Part shown: positions 1-8,208 of the stretch, piece by piece | How positions within the stretch are numbered: the first letter of the stretch is position 1 | Layout of the letters: each line of letters opens with the position of its first letter | Assembly: GCA_965225955.1 (NCBI GenBank) | Contig: CBDDBX010000033.1 | Location: forward strand, 1 to 62,229 | Origin: CBDDBX01 sp965225955 | GTDB taxonomy: Bacteria > Acidobacteriota > Aminicenantia > UBA2199 | DNA: 62,229 bases | Direction: 5' to 3' | The notes under the pieces: generated by a model | What the model was told of the DNA's origin: nothing | The model's input: only the letters and a program-made list of their open reading frames with translations | Database searches by the model: none | Position numbers and translations under genes: made by a program

Positions 1-28
1 GAAAAACTTAATGATTCCCCCTCATTTA

Positions 29-826
29 CTACTGACGAACCAGGACTGATAGTGCCTCCTTCCCTGTAGTAGCAGTTATACTCCATGTAATTCTTCTGAA
101 TTCAGCTCTAATTGAGTGGTTCTCCTTCACATCAGAGAAACTATACCTGTACAACCTTCCAACAGATGAACCATCTACAAGCAGGTCTGCAACCTCAAAC
201 CCTGGTTCTGGGGTAATTACAAAATCTTTTCCCCCACCCCATGGTACATCCACCATACCTGTGGGAGAAATCGAACCACCACTTCCTGATGATGCATCTA
301 TCGTAAATTTCTTCTCTTCAAACTCCGCTCTGATTGTGTGATTTCCTGTTACACTGGAAAAGGTAAAATTCTCAACTCCAGCTCTTGAAACCCCATCAAC
401 AATTAGTGAACTTACCCTGTATCCAGCATCAGGTGCCATTGTAAATGTTAAAGAGCCTCCATGTTCAACATCTATAGATCCTGCAGGACTTATTGAACCA
501 TGAGATCCCGCTGAAGCTTCCACTCTGTATACTCTTTTTCTGAAACTAACCTTTAGTGTATGATCCATGTTAACTGAAGAGAAAACCCAGGAGTCAGCAA
601 CAGTAACTGCACTTCCATCTACAACTATTCCTGAAACCTCATATCCCTCTTTAGTAGTAAAAGTAACTGTAAGATCCTCACCCTCCTGAACCTTAACAGC
701 TCCGCCTGGTGATGCAGAACCTCCTGGAGATGAATCATCTACTGTTATAGTAAATGTTTTTGGTGGAGTCTTTGCAAACTCAGCTCTGATACTATGATCT
801 GCATCGATATTACTGAACCGATACAC
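29..826 (-). pseudogene. Frameshifted continuation of the repeat surface protein
   Basis: This open stretch is not an independent gene. It begins in the middle of a bacterial repeat (VYRFSNIDADHSIRAEF) and continues the repeat chain of the preceding reading frame with three further complete ~70-residue repeats. A second single-base loss lies at 55-56: adding one G on the coding strand replaces the premature end with GTISPGSSVVNEGESLSF, the expected start of the next repeat, open to the window edge. The original protein therefore had at least seven repeats and extends left of the window. Both lesions are one-base losses in short G runs, so they could be sequencing or assembly errors rather than true decay. 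Confidence 0.75.
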
Positions 827-2982
827 TCCGTTAACCCTGCATTTGCGCCATCTACCAAAACTCTCTCAATATGATACCCCTTATCAGGAGTTATAGTATA
901 TTCACCATTTTCCCCTTTCTTATACTCCTTTGTTCCTTCAGGAGTTATAGTACCATTGGCTCCTGCTGAAGATGTGATTGTATACAACTGAACAGGAACC
1001 GCCTCGAATTCTACATGAATAGAGTGGGAAGCTCTTATATTTGTGAAAGAGTAGTAAGTACCGCAGTTCACTTCAGTTCCATCTACAAGAACCCTCTTTT
1101 TTCTGAACCCATCATAAGGCTGAAAGGTAAATTCCATCTTTCCACCTTCTGATACCTTTAAAACTCCTGCAGGAGAGATTGTTCCATTATCTCCGGCAGT
1201 GGCATTTATACTATAATCTTTCTGCACAGTAGATTTTTTTATAAATTTACCATGAATTGTGTGATTCTTTTCTACCTTATCAAAAGAGTAGCTGTATATA
1301 GCTCCTTCAGAGATCCCATCCACAACTACATCAGCCAGGCTATATCCACTATCGGGTTCAAAGGTAAAAACCTGACATCCTCCTTCAGAAATCCTGATTG
1401 CTCCGGCAGGAGAAACAGTACCGCCACTATCTGCTGAAGAATTAATGGTAAAAATCCTGTTGGTTTTAGTTACCTCAATTTTCACCTTTTCTGAACTGGC
1501 TTTTGCCCCTGTGGAATCTGTAACTTCTGCTCTGACAAAGTAATCACCGGCATTACTATAGACTCTTCTGCAATGCCCTGCACCTTTATAGTCATCACCA
1601 CTACAGTCACTAAACTCCCAGGTCAGATTATATGGAGGTTTCCCTCCTGAAACTTCAGCTCCCAGATCAACATTCAACGGAGCCTCCCCTTTAACAGGTG
1701 AAGCTGATAGTTTTATTGAAAGAGGAGGTAAATTTTCCCTGTTTTTCTTATAGATATTAACAACAACAGGATAAGAACGGGGATATAACAGCTTTTTGCT
1801 CTTCTGCCCTTTTTCACCGGATCTGGTATTATGACTCAGCCCTAAAGAGAAGCTGTTTATCCGTTTTATACCACCACCTTTAAGAAGAGGATTGTCACCA
1901 TAACCAGTAGTACTGAATCTGAGGTTTACTCCGAAATTGTTACTAAGAGGCACCTCTCCTTTAATGGTTAAACTGTTAACTCCTGCTTCAGCTACCTTAC
2001 AGTCCATACCTAACCAGATATCTCCGGCAATCCTGAAATCCACATCAATACCACCATGCCATAAAGTCCGGTTATATATTTTAACTACCTCTCCATCAAG
2101 AAATACATCCTTTCCGGTATACTGATCCCTTATAAGAGGAATTGCTCCATATAGAGAACCTCTTACTCCGGGGTAGTTAAGCCTGATACCTGGACGTAGC
2201 TGCATAGCAAAAGTACTGTCCTGACCATCAACCCCTGTAATTGCCATATCTGCAAAAAGAAATCCCCCTATACTCCCGGGTTCAAAGCCTCCTCCTGCGC
2301 TGAATCCATATCTTTTCAGGATTTTGTCAGTATTCACCATTCCAGAACCCTGCACAATTAAACCTTTAGGAAGCCTGAAAGCTGCAGCCACCTCACCAGC
2401 TATTCTGAAAGAAGATTCTCCTCCTCCTGATGAATACCCCCCATTCAGAGAGAAGAGGTATTCACTGTCACCAGGTTTATGGAGCTCTTTTTCCTGCTGA
2501 GGTGCTTCCGACTCTACCTTCTTCTTTTCACCTCCGTTTTTTTTAAGTGTCAGCTGATTCAGAGCTTCAAGTCTCTCACCCCAGGTTTCAGCTCTGTCAC
2601 GGTACAGTTTTTCTGTAAAAATAAGAGTGCTGCAGTTATTCCCCCAGTCTCTTGAGTCTGCCTTAAGCAGAAAAAGCCTCTTTTTCCATCTTATTCTGAG
2701 AGTATCTTTCCCCTTCTTTACAGGAGTCAGATTCCAGCTTCCTGTACCATTTCTTTCACAAACCCATGCCTTATTAGTGAAGCCTACTTCAATCTCATTC
2801 TCTTTTTCCGGTATTTCAAGAGAGACCCATCCACCAGTATCACATAGAAGTGTAAACCTTTCCAGAACAGCAACTGATTCAATCTTTATTCGATTGTACT
2901 CCAGCTTATCCCCCTGTAACATCGAAATTGTCATAAACGTAATGCAGAACCATATAGCGGTTCTTCTGAGTTTTAATCTCAT
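745..2982 (-). CDS. Surface protein: possible beta-barrel, PKD domain, bacterial repeats (frameshifted)
   Basis: Likely an exported surface protein. A hydrophobic leader (residues 8-23) is followed by a beta-rich domain (to ~125). A Gly-rich stretch at about 175-385, with alternating polar and hydrophobic residues, could form an outer-membrane barrel (inference). A PKD-type Ig fold lies at about 418-506, with the typical PPYNLTWEF and YVRAEVTD-like strands. From residue 509 come ~70-residue repeats of the divergent InlB/bacterial repeat type (GGTVSPAG...GY...VVDG...NHTI). The frame breaks after residue ~715 at positions 835-837: restoring one G on the coding strand rejoins the next open frame with the usual 14-residue spacing from VDG to the YxF motif. 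The last ~30 codons of this frame are therefore out of register. The start has a good ribosome site (AAAGGAG, 7 nt upstream). Domain family is fairly sure; function (adhesion) is inferred. Confidence 0.8.
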   Translation of the reverse strand: MRLKLRRTAIWFCITFMTISMLQGDKLEYNRIKIESVAVLERFTLLCDTGGWVSLEIPEKENEIEVGFTNKAWVCERNGTGSWNLTPVKKGKDTLRIRWKKRLFLLKADSRDWGNNCSTLIFTEKLYRDRAETWGERLEALNQLTLKKNGGEKKKVESEAPQQEKELHKPGDSEYLFSLNGGYSSGGGESSFRIAGEVAAAFRLPKGLIVQGSGMVNTDKILKRYGFSAGGGFEPGSIGGFLFADMAITGVDGQDSTFAMQLRPGIRLNYPGVRGSLYGAIPLIRDQYTGKDVFLDGEVVKIYNRTLWHGGIDVDFRIAGDIWLGMDCKVAEAGVNSLTIKGEVPLSNNFGVNLRFSTTGYGDNPLLKGGGIKRINSFSLGLSHNTRSGEKGQKSKKLLYPRSYPVVVNIYKKNRENLPPLSIKLSASPVKGEAPLNVDLGAEVSGGKPPYNLTWEFSDCSGDDYKGAGHCRRVYSNAGDYFVRAEVTDSTGAKASSEKVKIEVTKTNRIFTINSSADSGGTVSPAGAIRISEGGCQVFTFEPDSGYSLADVVVDGISEGAIYSYSFDKVEKNHTIHGKFIKKSTVQKDYSINATAGDNGTISPAGVLKVSEGGKMEFTFQPYDGFRKKRVLVDGTEVNCGTYYSFTNIRASHSIHVEFEAVPVQLYTITSSAGANGTITPEGTKEYKKGENGEYTITPDKGYHIERVLVDGANAGLTECIGSVISMQIIVSELSLQRLHQKHLL

Positions 2983-3349
2983 ATATAATTCTCCTTTATT
3001 AATGATCCCGATTCTTACCCCTAATAAAGTGAATCAATACTATAACATATATTTATTCTATTTTGAAACACCGCTTTGTGAAAATCGTTTATTTTTGAAA
3101 ACCATTCATAAAATATTACAGAGGTGAATGGTCTTTTTTCTGCAACGGCAACTTGCAGGATTTGTAAAATTTTTATACTATTGCCCCGGATCAGGACAAT
3201 AAGATATCTACAGTAGCGTAAAACTATAAATGAAGGAGGGAAATATAAGTTCTCAGTACTGAAGGTTCAGAGAAAACCCGCCAACAGTTCAGAACTGTGA
3301 AGGAAGCAATTACTTTACTAAAGATCTGTTTATTAAGTTATCTTATATT
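2983..3349. other. Intergenic leader region, no gene seen
   Basis: This 367-bp gap separates the end of the TetM-like gene from the surface protein and holds the candidate promoter above. Two small inverted repeats are visible: CTGCAA...TTGCAG at 3140-3158 and a 15-nt palindrome ACAGTTC-A-GAACTGT at 3284-3298. I could not match the region to a known riboswitch class, and neither hairpin has the T-run needed for a terminator in the direction of the flanking genes. Confidence 0.5.
3039..3068 (-). promoter_or_regulatory. Candidate promoter of the repeat surface protein
   Basis: Read on the minus strand, TTTCAA (3063-3068) and TATAGT (3039-3044) are 18 bp apart, giving an expected start about 50 nt before the ATG at 2982. 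The -10 is good and the -35 only fair. Confidence 0.4.
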
Positions 3350-5299
3350 CTATAGAGCTTTTCTTGCCTGCAGTATAAATTTTGAACGATCCAGAGGATT
3401 AACACCCCTAAATTCCCTGATATCTCCCAGATCGTCACTACACTCCTGATACCCGGCAAATTCAGCAGACCATGTACCCCGTCCTGAAGAGACAGATCCC
3501 AGTCTTACAGGATAGTTTAAAGAAGTTGATACAGGAACTTTCCCGGTTATTACTGCTTTCCCTTCAGATATATCTGTATTGGCAAGCTCCCCTCTCATCT
3601 GGATTATATCTCCCGTAACCTTACCGGTTATATCTTCATCAACTTCAATTCTGAAATTAAGAACCGGTTCCATGAGTATGGTTCCTGCTTCAGTAAGCCC
3701 CTTCATTAAAGCCATAGGGGTAGCAATTGTAAAATCCCCTGCTCTTGAGTGGATGTTGTGGTGTTCTCCATCAATAAGAGTAACTTTCAGATCAGCCACC
3801 TGCCACCCTTTTGGACCCTGTTTCAGAGAGTCCTCAAGTGACCTGACAATCTCATGCTGATACTTCTGCTCAATTCTGTCACTACTTACCAGTGATTTGA
3901 ATTCAACTCCTTTTCCGGGGTTACCCGGTTCAATCTTAAAAGAGACCACAGCCCAGCAGGGTTTTGGCATTGTATACTCTTCACTACATACAACTGTTCT
4001 GCTTAGAGCCTCTCTGTATATAACCTGGGGTTCGCCGGTTTCTGCTTCTATTCCGAATCTGTTTTTCAACATTCCCTGAATAATCTCTATCTGAATCTTT
4101 CCCATTACTGTAATATGAAACTCTCTCTCTTCCCTGAACCACTCAAGTTTCAGTTCAGGGTCTTCATCTGTAAGAATTTCGAGAGCCTCTCCAAGTGCAG
4201 AATAGTCACCGGAATTTACCGGAGATACCTGAACCCTGATAACAGATTCTGATTTTATACTATTGTGAGGAATTCTGTCTGAGTTTCCAATATGGTCTCC
4301 AACGCCAGTTCCCTTCATTCCTGTTACCATTACAATATCTCCGGGACCTGCTTTTTTTACGTCTTCAGGCTTCCCGGAATATATCTTCTTCATCATATTT
4401 ATTTTTTCATAAATATCTTTGGTGGTATTGTGAAGCAGATCCCTGTTTTTAATTACTCCACTGTAAATTTTAAGATAGAGAGTCCTTCCGAGATCTTTAC
4501 GATGTTCTACTTTGAATACGTGAGCTGCCGTATCACCACTACTGCTACCAATGAAAGGAGGAATATAGTTTTCTATGAAGTCAAGAAGTTCTTCAACACC
4601 TCCTCCACTTATAGCTGTGCCAAAAAGAACCGGATATATCTCCCGCTCTGTTATCAGCCTCTGAATCTCTCTTTTAAGTTCCTCTCTCTCCGGCTGTTTA
4701 CCTTCAAGATAACTGTCCAGAAGAGGTTCACTTCTTTCTGCAAGTTTCTCAAAAAGAGGATTATCAACAACACCATCTTTTATAAGTGGAGTTAATACAG
4801 GATTTCTGACTTCAACAGCTTCGGGTATCTGAAAAGGAATAAAACCTTCACCAAACTCTTTTTCCAGTTTCCTGAGAACCGCCTCATAATCAGCTCCCAT
4901 TCTATCAAGCTTATTTATGAAGATTAAAACCGGAACTTTGGCTCCTGCCAGATTCTTCCAGATGCGTTCACTGTTTCCCTGAACCCCTTCTACTGCAGAA
5001 AGGATCAGTATACCCAGATCCGGCACAAAAAGGGATCTGTCTGTTTCTGAAGAAAAATCTTTATGCCCTGGTGTATCAATGAGATTGATCTGGCAATTAT
5101 CCCTGAACATAGTAATGCATGAGGATTTAACAGATATTCCCCTCTCTTTCTCTACTTCAAGGTTATCACTGCAGGCAGTTCCGTTATCTACCCGTCCCGG
5201 TTGTTTCACTGCTCCGCAAAAATATAACATCTGTTCTGTTACAGTGGTTTTCCCCGCATCTACATGTGCAAAAAGGGCAATATTCCTGATCTTTTTCAT
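3350..5299 (-). CDS. TetM/TetO-like EF-G-family GTPase (ribosomal protection type)
   Basis: A 649-residue translational GTPase. It has the G1 loop AHVDAGKTT (residues ~11-19), the G3 motif DTPGHKDF, the G4 motif NKLD and downstream EF-G-like domains, including a domain IV with the GDFTIATPMALMKGLTEAG segment. The length (~640) and the opening IRNIALFAHVDAGKTT match the tetracycline ribosomal-protection branch (TetM, TetO, OtrA) rather than EF-G (~700). Members bind the ribosome and, in resistance proteins, dislodge tetracycline; chromosomal relatives often have no proven resistance role. It follows the M29 aminopeptidase by only 5 bp, so the two are probably cotranscribed. Family is secure; a resistance function is not shown by the sequence. 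Confidence 0.88.
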   Translation of the reverse strand: MKKIRNIALFAHVDAGKTTVTEQMLYFCGAVKQPGRVDNGTACSDNLEVEKERGISVKSSCITMFRDNCQINLIDTPGHKDFSSETDRSLFVPDLGILILSAVEGVQGNSERIWKNLAGAKVPVLIFINKLDRMGADYEAVLRKLEKEFGEGFIPFQIPEAVEVRNPVLTPLIKDGVVDNPLFEKLAERSEPLLDSYLEGKQPEREELKREIQRLITEREIYPVLFGTAISGGGVEELLDFIENYIPPFIGSSSGDTAAHVFKVEHRKDLGRTLYLKIYSGVIKNRDLLHNTTKDIYEKINMMKKIYSGKPEDVKKAGPGDIVMVTGMKGTGVGDHIGNSDRIPHNSIKSESVIRVQVSPVNSGDYSALGEALEILTDEDPELKLEWFREEREFHITVMGKIQIEIIQGMLKNRFGIEAETGEPQVIYREALSRTVVCSEEYTMPKPCWAVVSFKIEPGNPGKGVEFKSLVSSDRIEQKYQHEIVRSLEDSLKQGPKGWQVADLKVTLIDGEHHNIHSRAGDFTIATPMALMKGLTEAGTILMEPVLNFRIEVDEDITGKVTGDIIQMRGELANTDISEGKAVITGKVPVSTSLNYPVRLGSVSSGRGTWSAEFAGYQECSDDLGDIREFRGVNPLDRSKFILQARKAL

Positions 5300-5304
5300 A
5301 AGCT

Positions 5305-6522
5305 CTATATTACAAATTTACCGTTTTCTATTATTTTAATCTCTTCACCATTATCCTTAAAACCCGTAACAGAAAGCTTGTCTGAACCGATCATAAAATC
5401 TGTATGAAGCATTGCTTTGTTACACCCCAGTTCATTCAGTTCCTCTTCGCTCTTATTATCAGATTCAGCGTAAGTCATGGGGAAACCACTTCCAAGAGCA
5501 ATATGACAGGTAGCATTCTCATCAAAGAGAATTGAGTGGAAGATCTTTTCAGACTGATAGATTGGAGATGTTACATCTACCAGAGCAACTTCTCCCAGAT
5601 AAAGAGCTTTAGGATCAATTTTAAAGAAGTTTTCCAGAAGTTCTCTTCCCTTATCTGCACCATAATCCACTACTTTACCATCTTTAAACTCAAACCATGC
5701 TCCCTTAACATAATCTCCGAGAACCTTAACGGGGCGGGTAACTTTAACCCTTCCTTCAGTGAGACGATAGTCCGGTGAAGTGAAAACCTCCTCTGTAGGA
5801 ATATTTGGAAGGTAGAATACTCCTTTCTGTGAGATATCTCCCCCTCCTTTCCATCTTGACAGAGGTGAAAGGGTTATCTGCAGATCTGTGTCTTCAGCAA
5901 TGAAATGTAATTTTCTGACGCCATTCTTATTGAGAAAATCACTTCTTTCCATTAACTTATCTGAATGCTCTTTCCAGACAGCTGAAGGATCTTCTTCATC
6001 CAGTCTGTATATATCTGCCAGAAGTTTCCAGAGGTCCTCTTTTGTTGCATCATCACCAAAAATCTTTTTTGCCCAGTTATCTGTAGGTAAAGCAGAAATA
6101 CACCATGGGCATTTACCTTTGATTCTTGCAAGTTTTGCGGGTTTTGTTATCTTAAGAAGGGCTTTCTGATAAGAAGCAAAAGAGTCCTGGTTAAGTTTAC
6201 CAAGAATATCCGGGTCTTCCATACCGTCAAAGTAGATGAAACTCCACTCCTCTTCAACATATGTATCTATTATACTCTTCTGGAATGAGGGAACATAATC
6301 GATGTACTCCTCTTTTCTGTAGTTACATCTGTTTATTAATCCCTTCGGATGGTACAGTTCTGTATGAACATACGCTGCTCCAAGTTCATAAGCTCTCTGT
6401 TCAAGTCTGTTAATAAAATCCCAGTGTACCGGTTCAGCAGTAAGTACCAGTTTACCACCTTCCTGTAGTCCGATTCCGGTTTTAAGCAGAAGATCTGCAA
6501 ATTTATCATAAATTTTTTCCAT
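5305..6522 (-). CDS. M29-family aminopeptidase
   Basis: A 405-residue metalloaminopeptidase of the M29 (AmpS/T, thermophilic aminopeptidase) family, close to the usual 370-410 length. Family hallmarks include the C-terminal half with GEVALVDVTSPI (~residues 318-329), the metal-binding segment IALGSGFPMTY, and HTDFMIGS (~374-381), which carries the conserved His and Asp. It is expected to be a cytoplasmic dimeric enzyme that removes N-terminal residues from peptides using Co, Zn or Mn. It starts at an ATG 5-6 nt after a strong AGAGGAGG ribosome site and has its own near-consensus promoter. The TetM-like gene follows directly. Confidence 0.9.
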   Translation of the reverse strand: MEKIYDKFADLLLKTGIGLQEGGKLVLTAEPVHWDFINRLEQRAYELGAAYVHTELYHPKGLINRCNYRKEEYIDYVPSFQKSIIDTYVEEEWSFIYFDGMEDPDILGKLNQDSFASYQKALLKITKPAKLARIKGKCPWCISALPTDNWAKKIFGDDATKEDLWKLLADIYRLDEEDPSAVWKEHSDKLMERSDFLNKNGVRKLHFIAEDTDLQITLSPLSRWKGGGDISQKGVFYLPNIPTEEVFTSPDYRLTEGRVKVTRPVKVLGDYVKGAWFEFKDGKVVDYGADKGRELLENFFKIDPKALYLGEVALVDVTSPIYQSEKIFHSILFDENATCHIALGSGFPMTYAESDNKSEEELNELGCNKAMLHTDFMIGSDKLSVTGFKDNGEEIKIIENGKFVI

Positions 6523-6547
6523 CTGTCCTCCTCTTGGTTAATAAAAG

Positions 6548-6576
6548 AATGTAGTATCCCCAAACACCAATGTCAA
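6548..6576 (-). promoter_or_regulatory. Promoter of the M29 aminopeptidase gene
   Basis: On the minus strand a perfect TTGACA (6571-6576) is followed after 17 bp by TACATT (6548-6553). Transcription should begin about 20 nt before the ATG at 6522, just ahead of the AGAGGAGG ribosome site. Confidence 0.75.
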
Positions 6577-6599
6577 GAGAATCTGATAAATAGAACCAC

Positions 6600-6665
6600 G
6601 AATGGACACTAATCGACACAAATACTTTTTAACATTTCTTTGGCTTATATTCGCGTTCATTAGTG
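6600..6665. repeat. Degenerate 'gcgttcattagtg' type intergenic repeat
   Basis: The divergent gap between the aminopeptidase and the permease holds a degenerate copy of the 'cgaat ggacactaat' / 'attcgcgttcattagtg' phrases seen in the larger repeats at 7826-8205 and 9321-9372. No conserved hairpin is attached here. Confidence 0.4.
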
Positions 6666-6741
6666 TGAAATAAATTGTATATAGTTTTGAGACAGTCTCC
6701 ATGCCATGCCATTAAATGCTTGTTTGATTCGTGGTTTCTGT

Positions 6742-6770
6742 TTCCTTCAATAGTTTAAATATGTTAGAAT
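6742..6770 (+). promoter_or_regulatory. Weak candidate promoter of the AEC permease
   Basis: A good -10 (TAGAAT, 6765-6770) lies 17 bp after a poor -35 (TTCCTT, 6742-6747), about 22 nt before the GGAGGA ribosome site. Confidence 0.3.
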
Positions 6771-6799
6771 GCACTGTTTTTAATGGAGGAATAACTGAA

Positions 6800-7744
6800 G
6801 TGAATCTCTTCTTTGCTACACTTGAAGCTGTACTGTTGCTGATAACCATAGGAGTTGTGGGTTTTGTTATTGTATCAAGAAAGATACTGCCTGAATCTAT
6901 TCTGAGAGTTCTTAATCCTCTTATTCTTGATATTTCACTTCCATCTCTTATATTCTTCAATATCCTCTCAAGATTTGAACCTGAGAAAATGGCCGGATGG
7001 TGGCATCTTCCTCTCTGGTGGGTTGCATTTACTGTATTCTCCTTTGGAGTTACCTGGTTACTTACAATTAAGAGCAGAGAACATAAAGGAGAACTTTCAA
7101 TAAGTCTTCTCTATCCAAACTACGTATTTTTCCCTCTGGCACTTATTCCTGCAATGTTTGGAAGTAACTCCCCTCTTCTGGTGGAACTCTTTATTCTCAC
7201 AGCAGCAGCTCCTGCTTTTGTGTTTAATAGTTACCACCTCTTCTTCAAAGGCAATGAAAATGTTAAGTTTGACTTCAGAAAAGCTCTGAATCCGGTTCTT
7301 ATAGCCACTTCTGCAGCAATGATAATAAAACTTACAGGCTTTACTCCCTATATTCCCAAACTGATATTCTCTCTTACTAAAACCATAGGCTCTGTTGCAC
7401 TTCCTCTTATTATGATTGTTATTGGTGGTTCTCTCTATGTTGATTTCCAGAAAAAAGGTAAAATTTTCCATAAAGAAACAGCTCTCTTTGTTATAGCTAA
7501 AAACCTTATCTTCCCTGCGCTTACTCTTCTTCTCCTTAATGCAGTTAACCCTCCGGCATCTGTTGCAACTCTTCTCTTCATTCTCAGTGCCTCCCCTCCA
7601 CTTACTGCAGTTACAATACTTGCAGAAAAATCCGGTGGAAACTACTCCCTGGTTAACCAGTGCATTCTGGGAAGTTTTGCAGCCTCAATAGTAACTATTC
7701 CCCTTATGATGCTCCTCTTCCAGAAATACTTTATCCCGGCGTAG
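6800..7744 (+). CDS. AEC-family (auxin efflux carrier type) transporter
   Basis: A polytopic inner-membrane protein of the AEC family, about 314 residues, with roughly ten hydrophobic segments in the 5+5 pattern. The first half carries the conserved NPLILDISLPSLIFFNIL segment; the second half has a Gly-rich helix (VALPLIMIVIGGSLYVDF) and ends with SPPLTAVTILAEKSGGN. Family members move small organic anions such as malate or malonate; the substrate cannot be told here. The reading frame is open upstream, but I chose the GTG at 6800 because GGAGGA lies 10 nt before it and the N-terminus then matches the family. Confidence 0.85.
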   Translation: MNLFFATLEAVLLLITIGVVGFVIVSRKILPESILRVLNPLILDISLPSLIFFNILSRFEPEKMAGWWHLPLWWVAFTVFSFGVTWLLTIKSREHKGELSISLLYPNYVFFPLALIPAMFGSNSPLLVELFILTAAAPAFVFNSYHLFFKGNENVKFDFRKALNPVLIATSAAMIIKLTGFTPYIPKLIFSLTKTIGSVALPLIMIVIGGSLYVDFQKKGKIFHKETALFVIAKNLIFPALTLLLLNAVNPPASVATLLFILSASPPLTAVTILAEKSGGNYSLVNQCILGSFAASIVTIPLMMLLFQKYFIPA

Positions 7745-7892
7745 AAAGAGTTACCACTAAGAGCAAGGACAGACACGGACAAACACAGACTGACACAGGT
7801 GATTTGTGACCGTGTAGGCATTTGGCATTGGCGTGGATTGGTGTTTATTAGCGGTCTATTTCTTATTGCTTTTAATAGCTGGTACTAACATT

Positions 7893-7916
7893 AAAAAAAG
7901 ACGCAAGGATGCGTCT
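7893..7916 (-). terminator. Repeat-borne intrinsic terminator hairpin
   Basis: On the minus strand AGACGCA-TCCT-TGCGTCT (7 bp stem, 4 nt loop) is followed by seven T residues. It sits downstream of the minus-strand gene ending at 8209 and inside the first composite repeat. Confidence 0.6.
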
Positions 7917-8052
7917 CTACTATTGACTAGTTAATCAAAAGTAAAGTCAACTTTACTAAGAAAAATATAATCCATTGGCGTGGATTGGCGTCTCTTATTC
8001 GCGTTTATTAGCGGTCTATTTCTTATTGCTTTTAATAGCTGGTACTAACATT

Positions 8053-8075
8053 AAAAAAGACGCAAGGATGCGTCT
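8053..8075 (-). terminator. Repeat-borne intrinsic terminator hairpin after the 8209-9243 gene
   Basis: Same 7-bp stem as at 7893-7916, followed on the minus strand by six T residues. It lies about 134 nt past the stop of the nuclease-fold gene and is the first such signal its transcript would meet. Confidence 0.65.
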
Positions 8076-8208
8076 CTACTATTGACGAATCACAAATAAG
8101 TAAAGTTAACTTTACCAGAAATATAATCCATTAGCGTGGATTGGCGTCTTCTATTCGCGGATATTAGCGGTTATTTTTCCTATTCAAAAGTAAAGTTTAT
8201 TTTACAAA

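Larger units (their letters stand above)
7826..8205 (-). repeat. Tandem composite intergenic repeat, units of 147, 156 and 77 bp
   Basis: Two near-identical units (7826-7972 and 7973-8128) and a partial third (8129-8205). Each full unit contains, in plus-strand order: the phrase CATTGGCGTGGATTGG; an 'attagcgg' block; a conserved core TCTTATTGCTTTTAATAGCT; an A-run; the hairpin AGACGCA-AGGA-TGCGTCT; and a palindrome GTAAAG-N4-CTTTAC. Further copies lie at 9590-9848, 14597-14867 and 16507-16632. Strand is given as minus because the hairpin plus T-run reads as a terminator in that direction. Confidence 0.9.
7745..8208. other. Repeat-filled intergenic region between convergent genes
   Basis: No gene is seen in these 464 bp. 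After the permease stop come degenerate 'ggacagacacggacaaacacagactgacac' type phrases (7768-7797), then the tandem composite repeats described separately, ending 4 bp before the stop codon of the nuclease-fold lipoprotein gene. Confidence 0.7.

Noticed and set aside
29..826. A separate 265-residue gene
   Set aside because: It begins in mid-repeat with no ribosome site and joins the preceding frame by a one-base correction, so it is the continuation of one gene.
3140..3158. Hairpin CTGCAA/TTGCAG as a terminator
   Set aside because: The T-run lies before the stem on the plus strand, and on the minus strand the stem is followed by A residues, so it cannot act as an intrinsic terminator for either neighbour.
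2983..3349. Possible riboswitch in the leader of the surface protein
   Set aside because: Compared by eye with TPP, SAM, cobalamin, glycine, c-di-GMP and fluoride patterns; no conserved core matched.
4292..4795. Long plus-strand ORF inside the TetM-like gene
   Set aside because: It is antisense to a gene with complete family motifs; no ribosome site or similarity.
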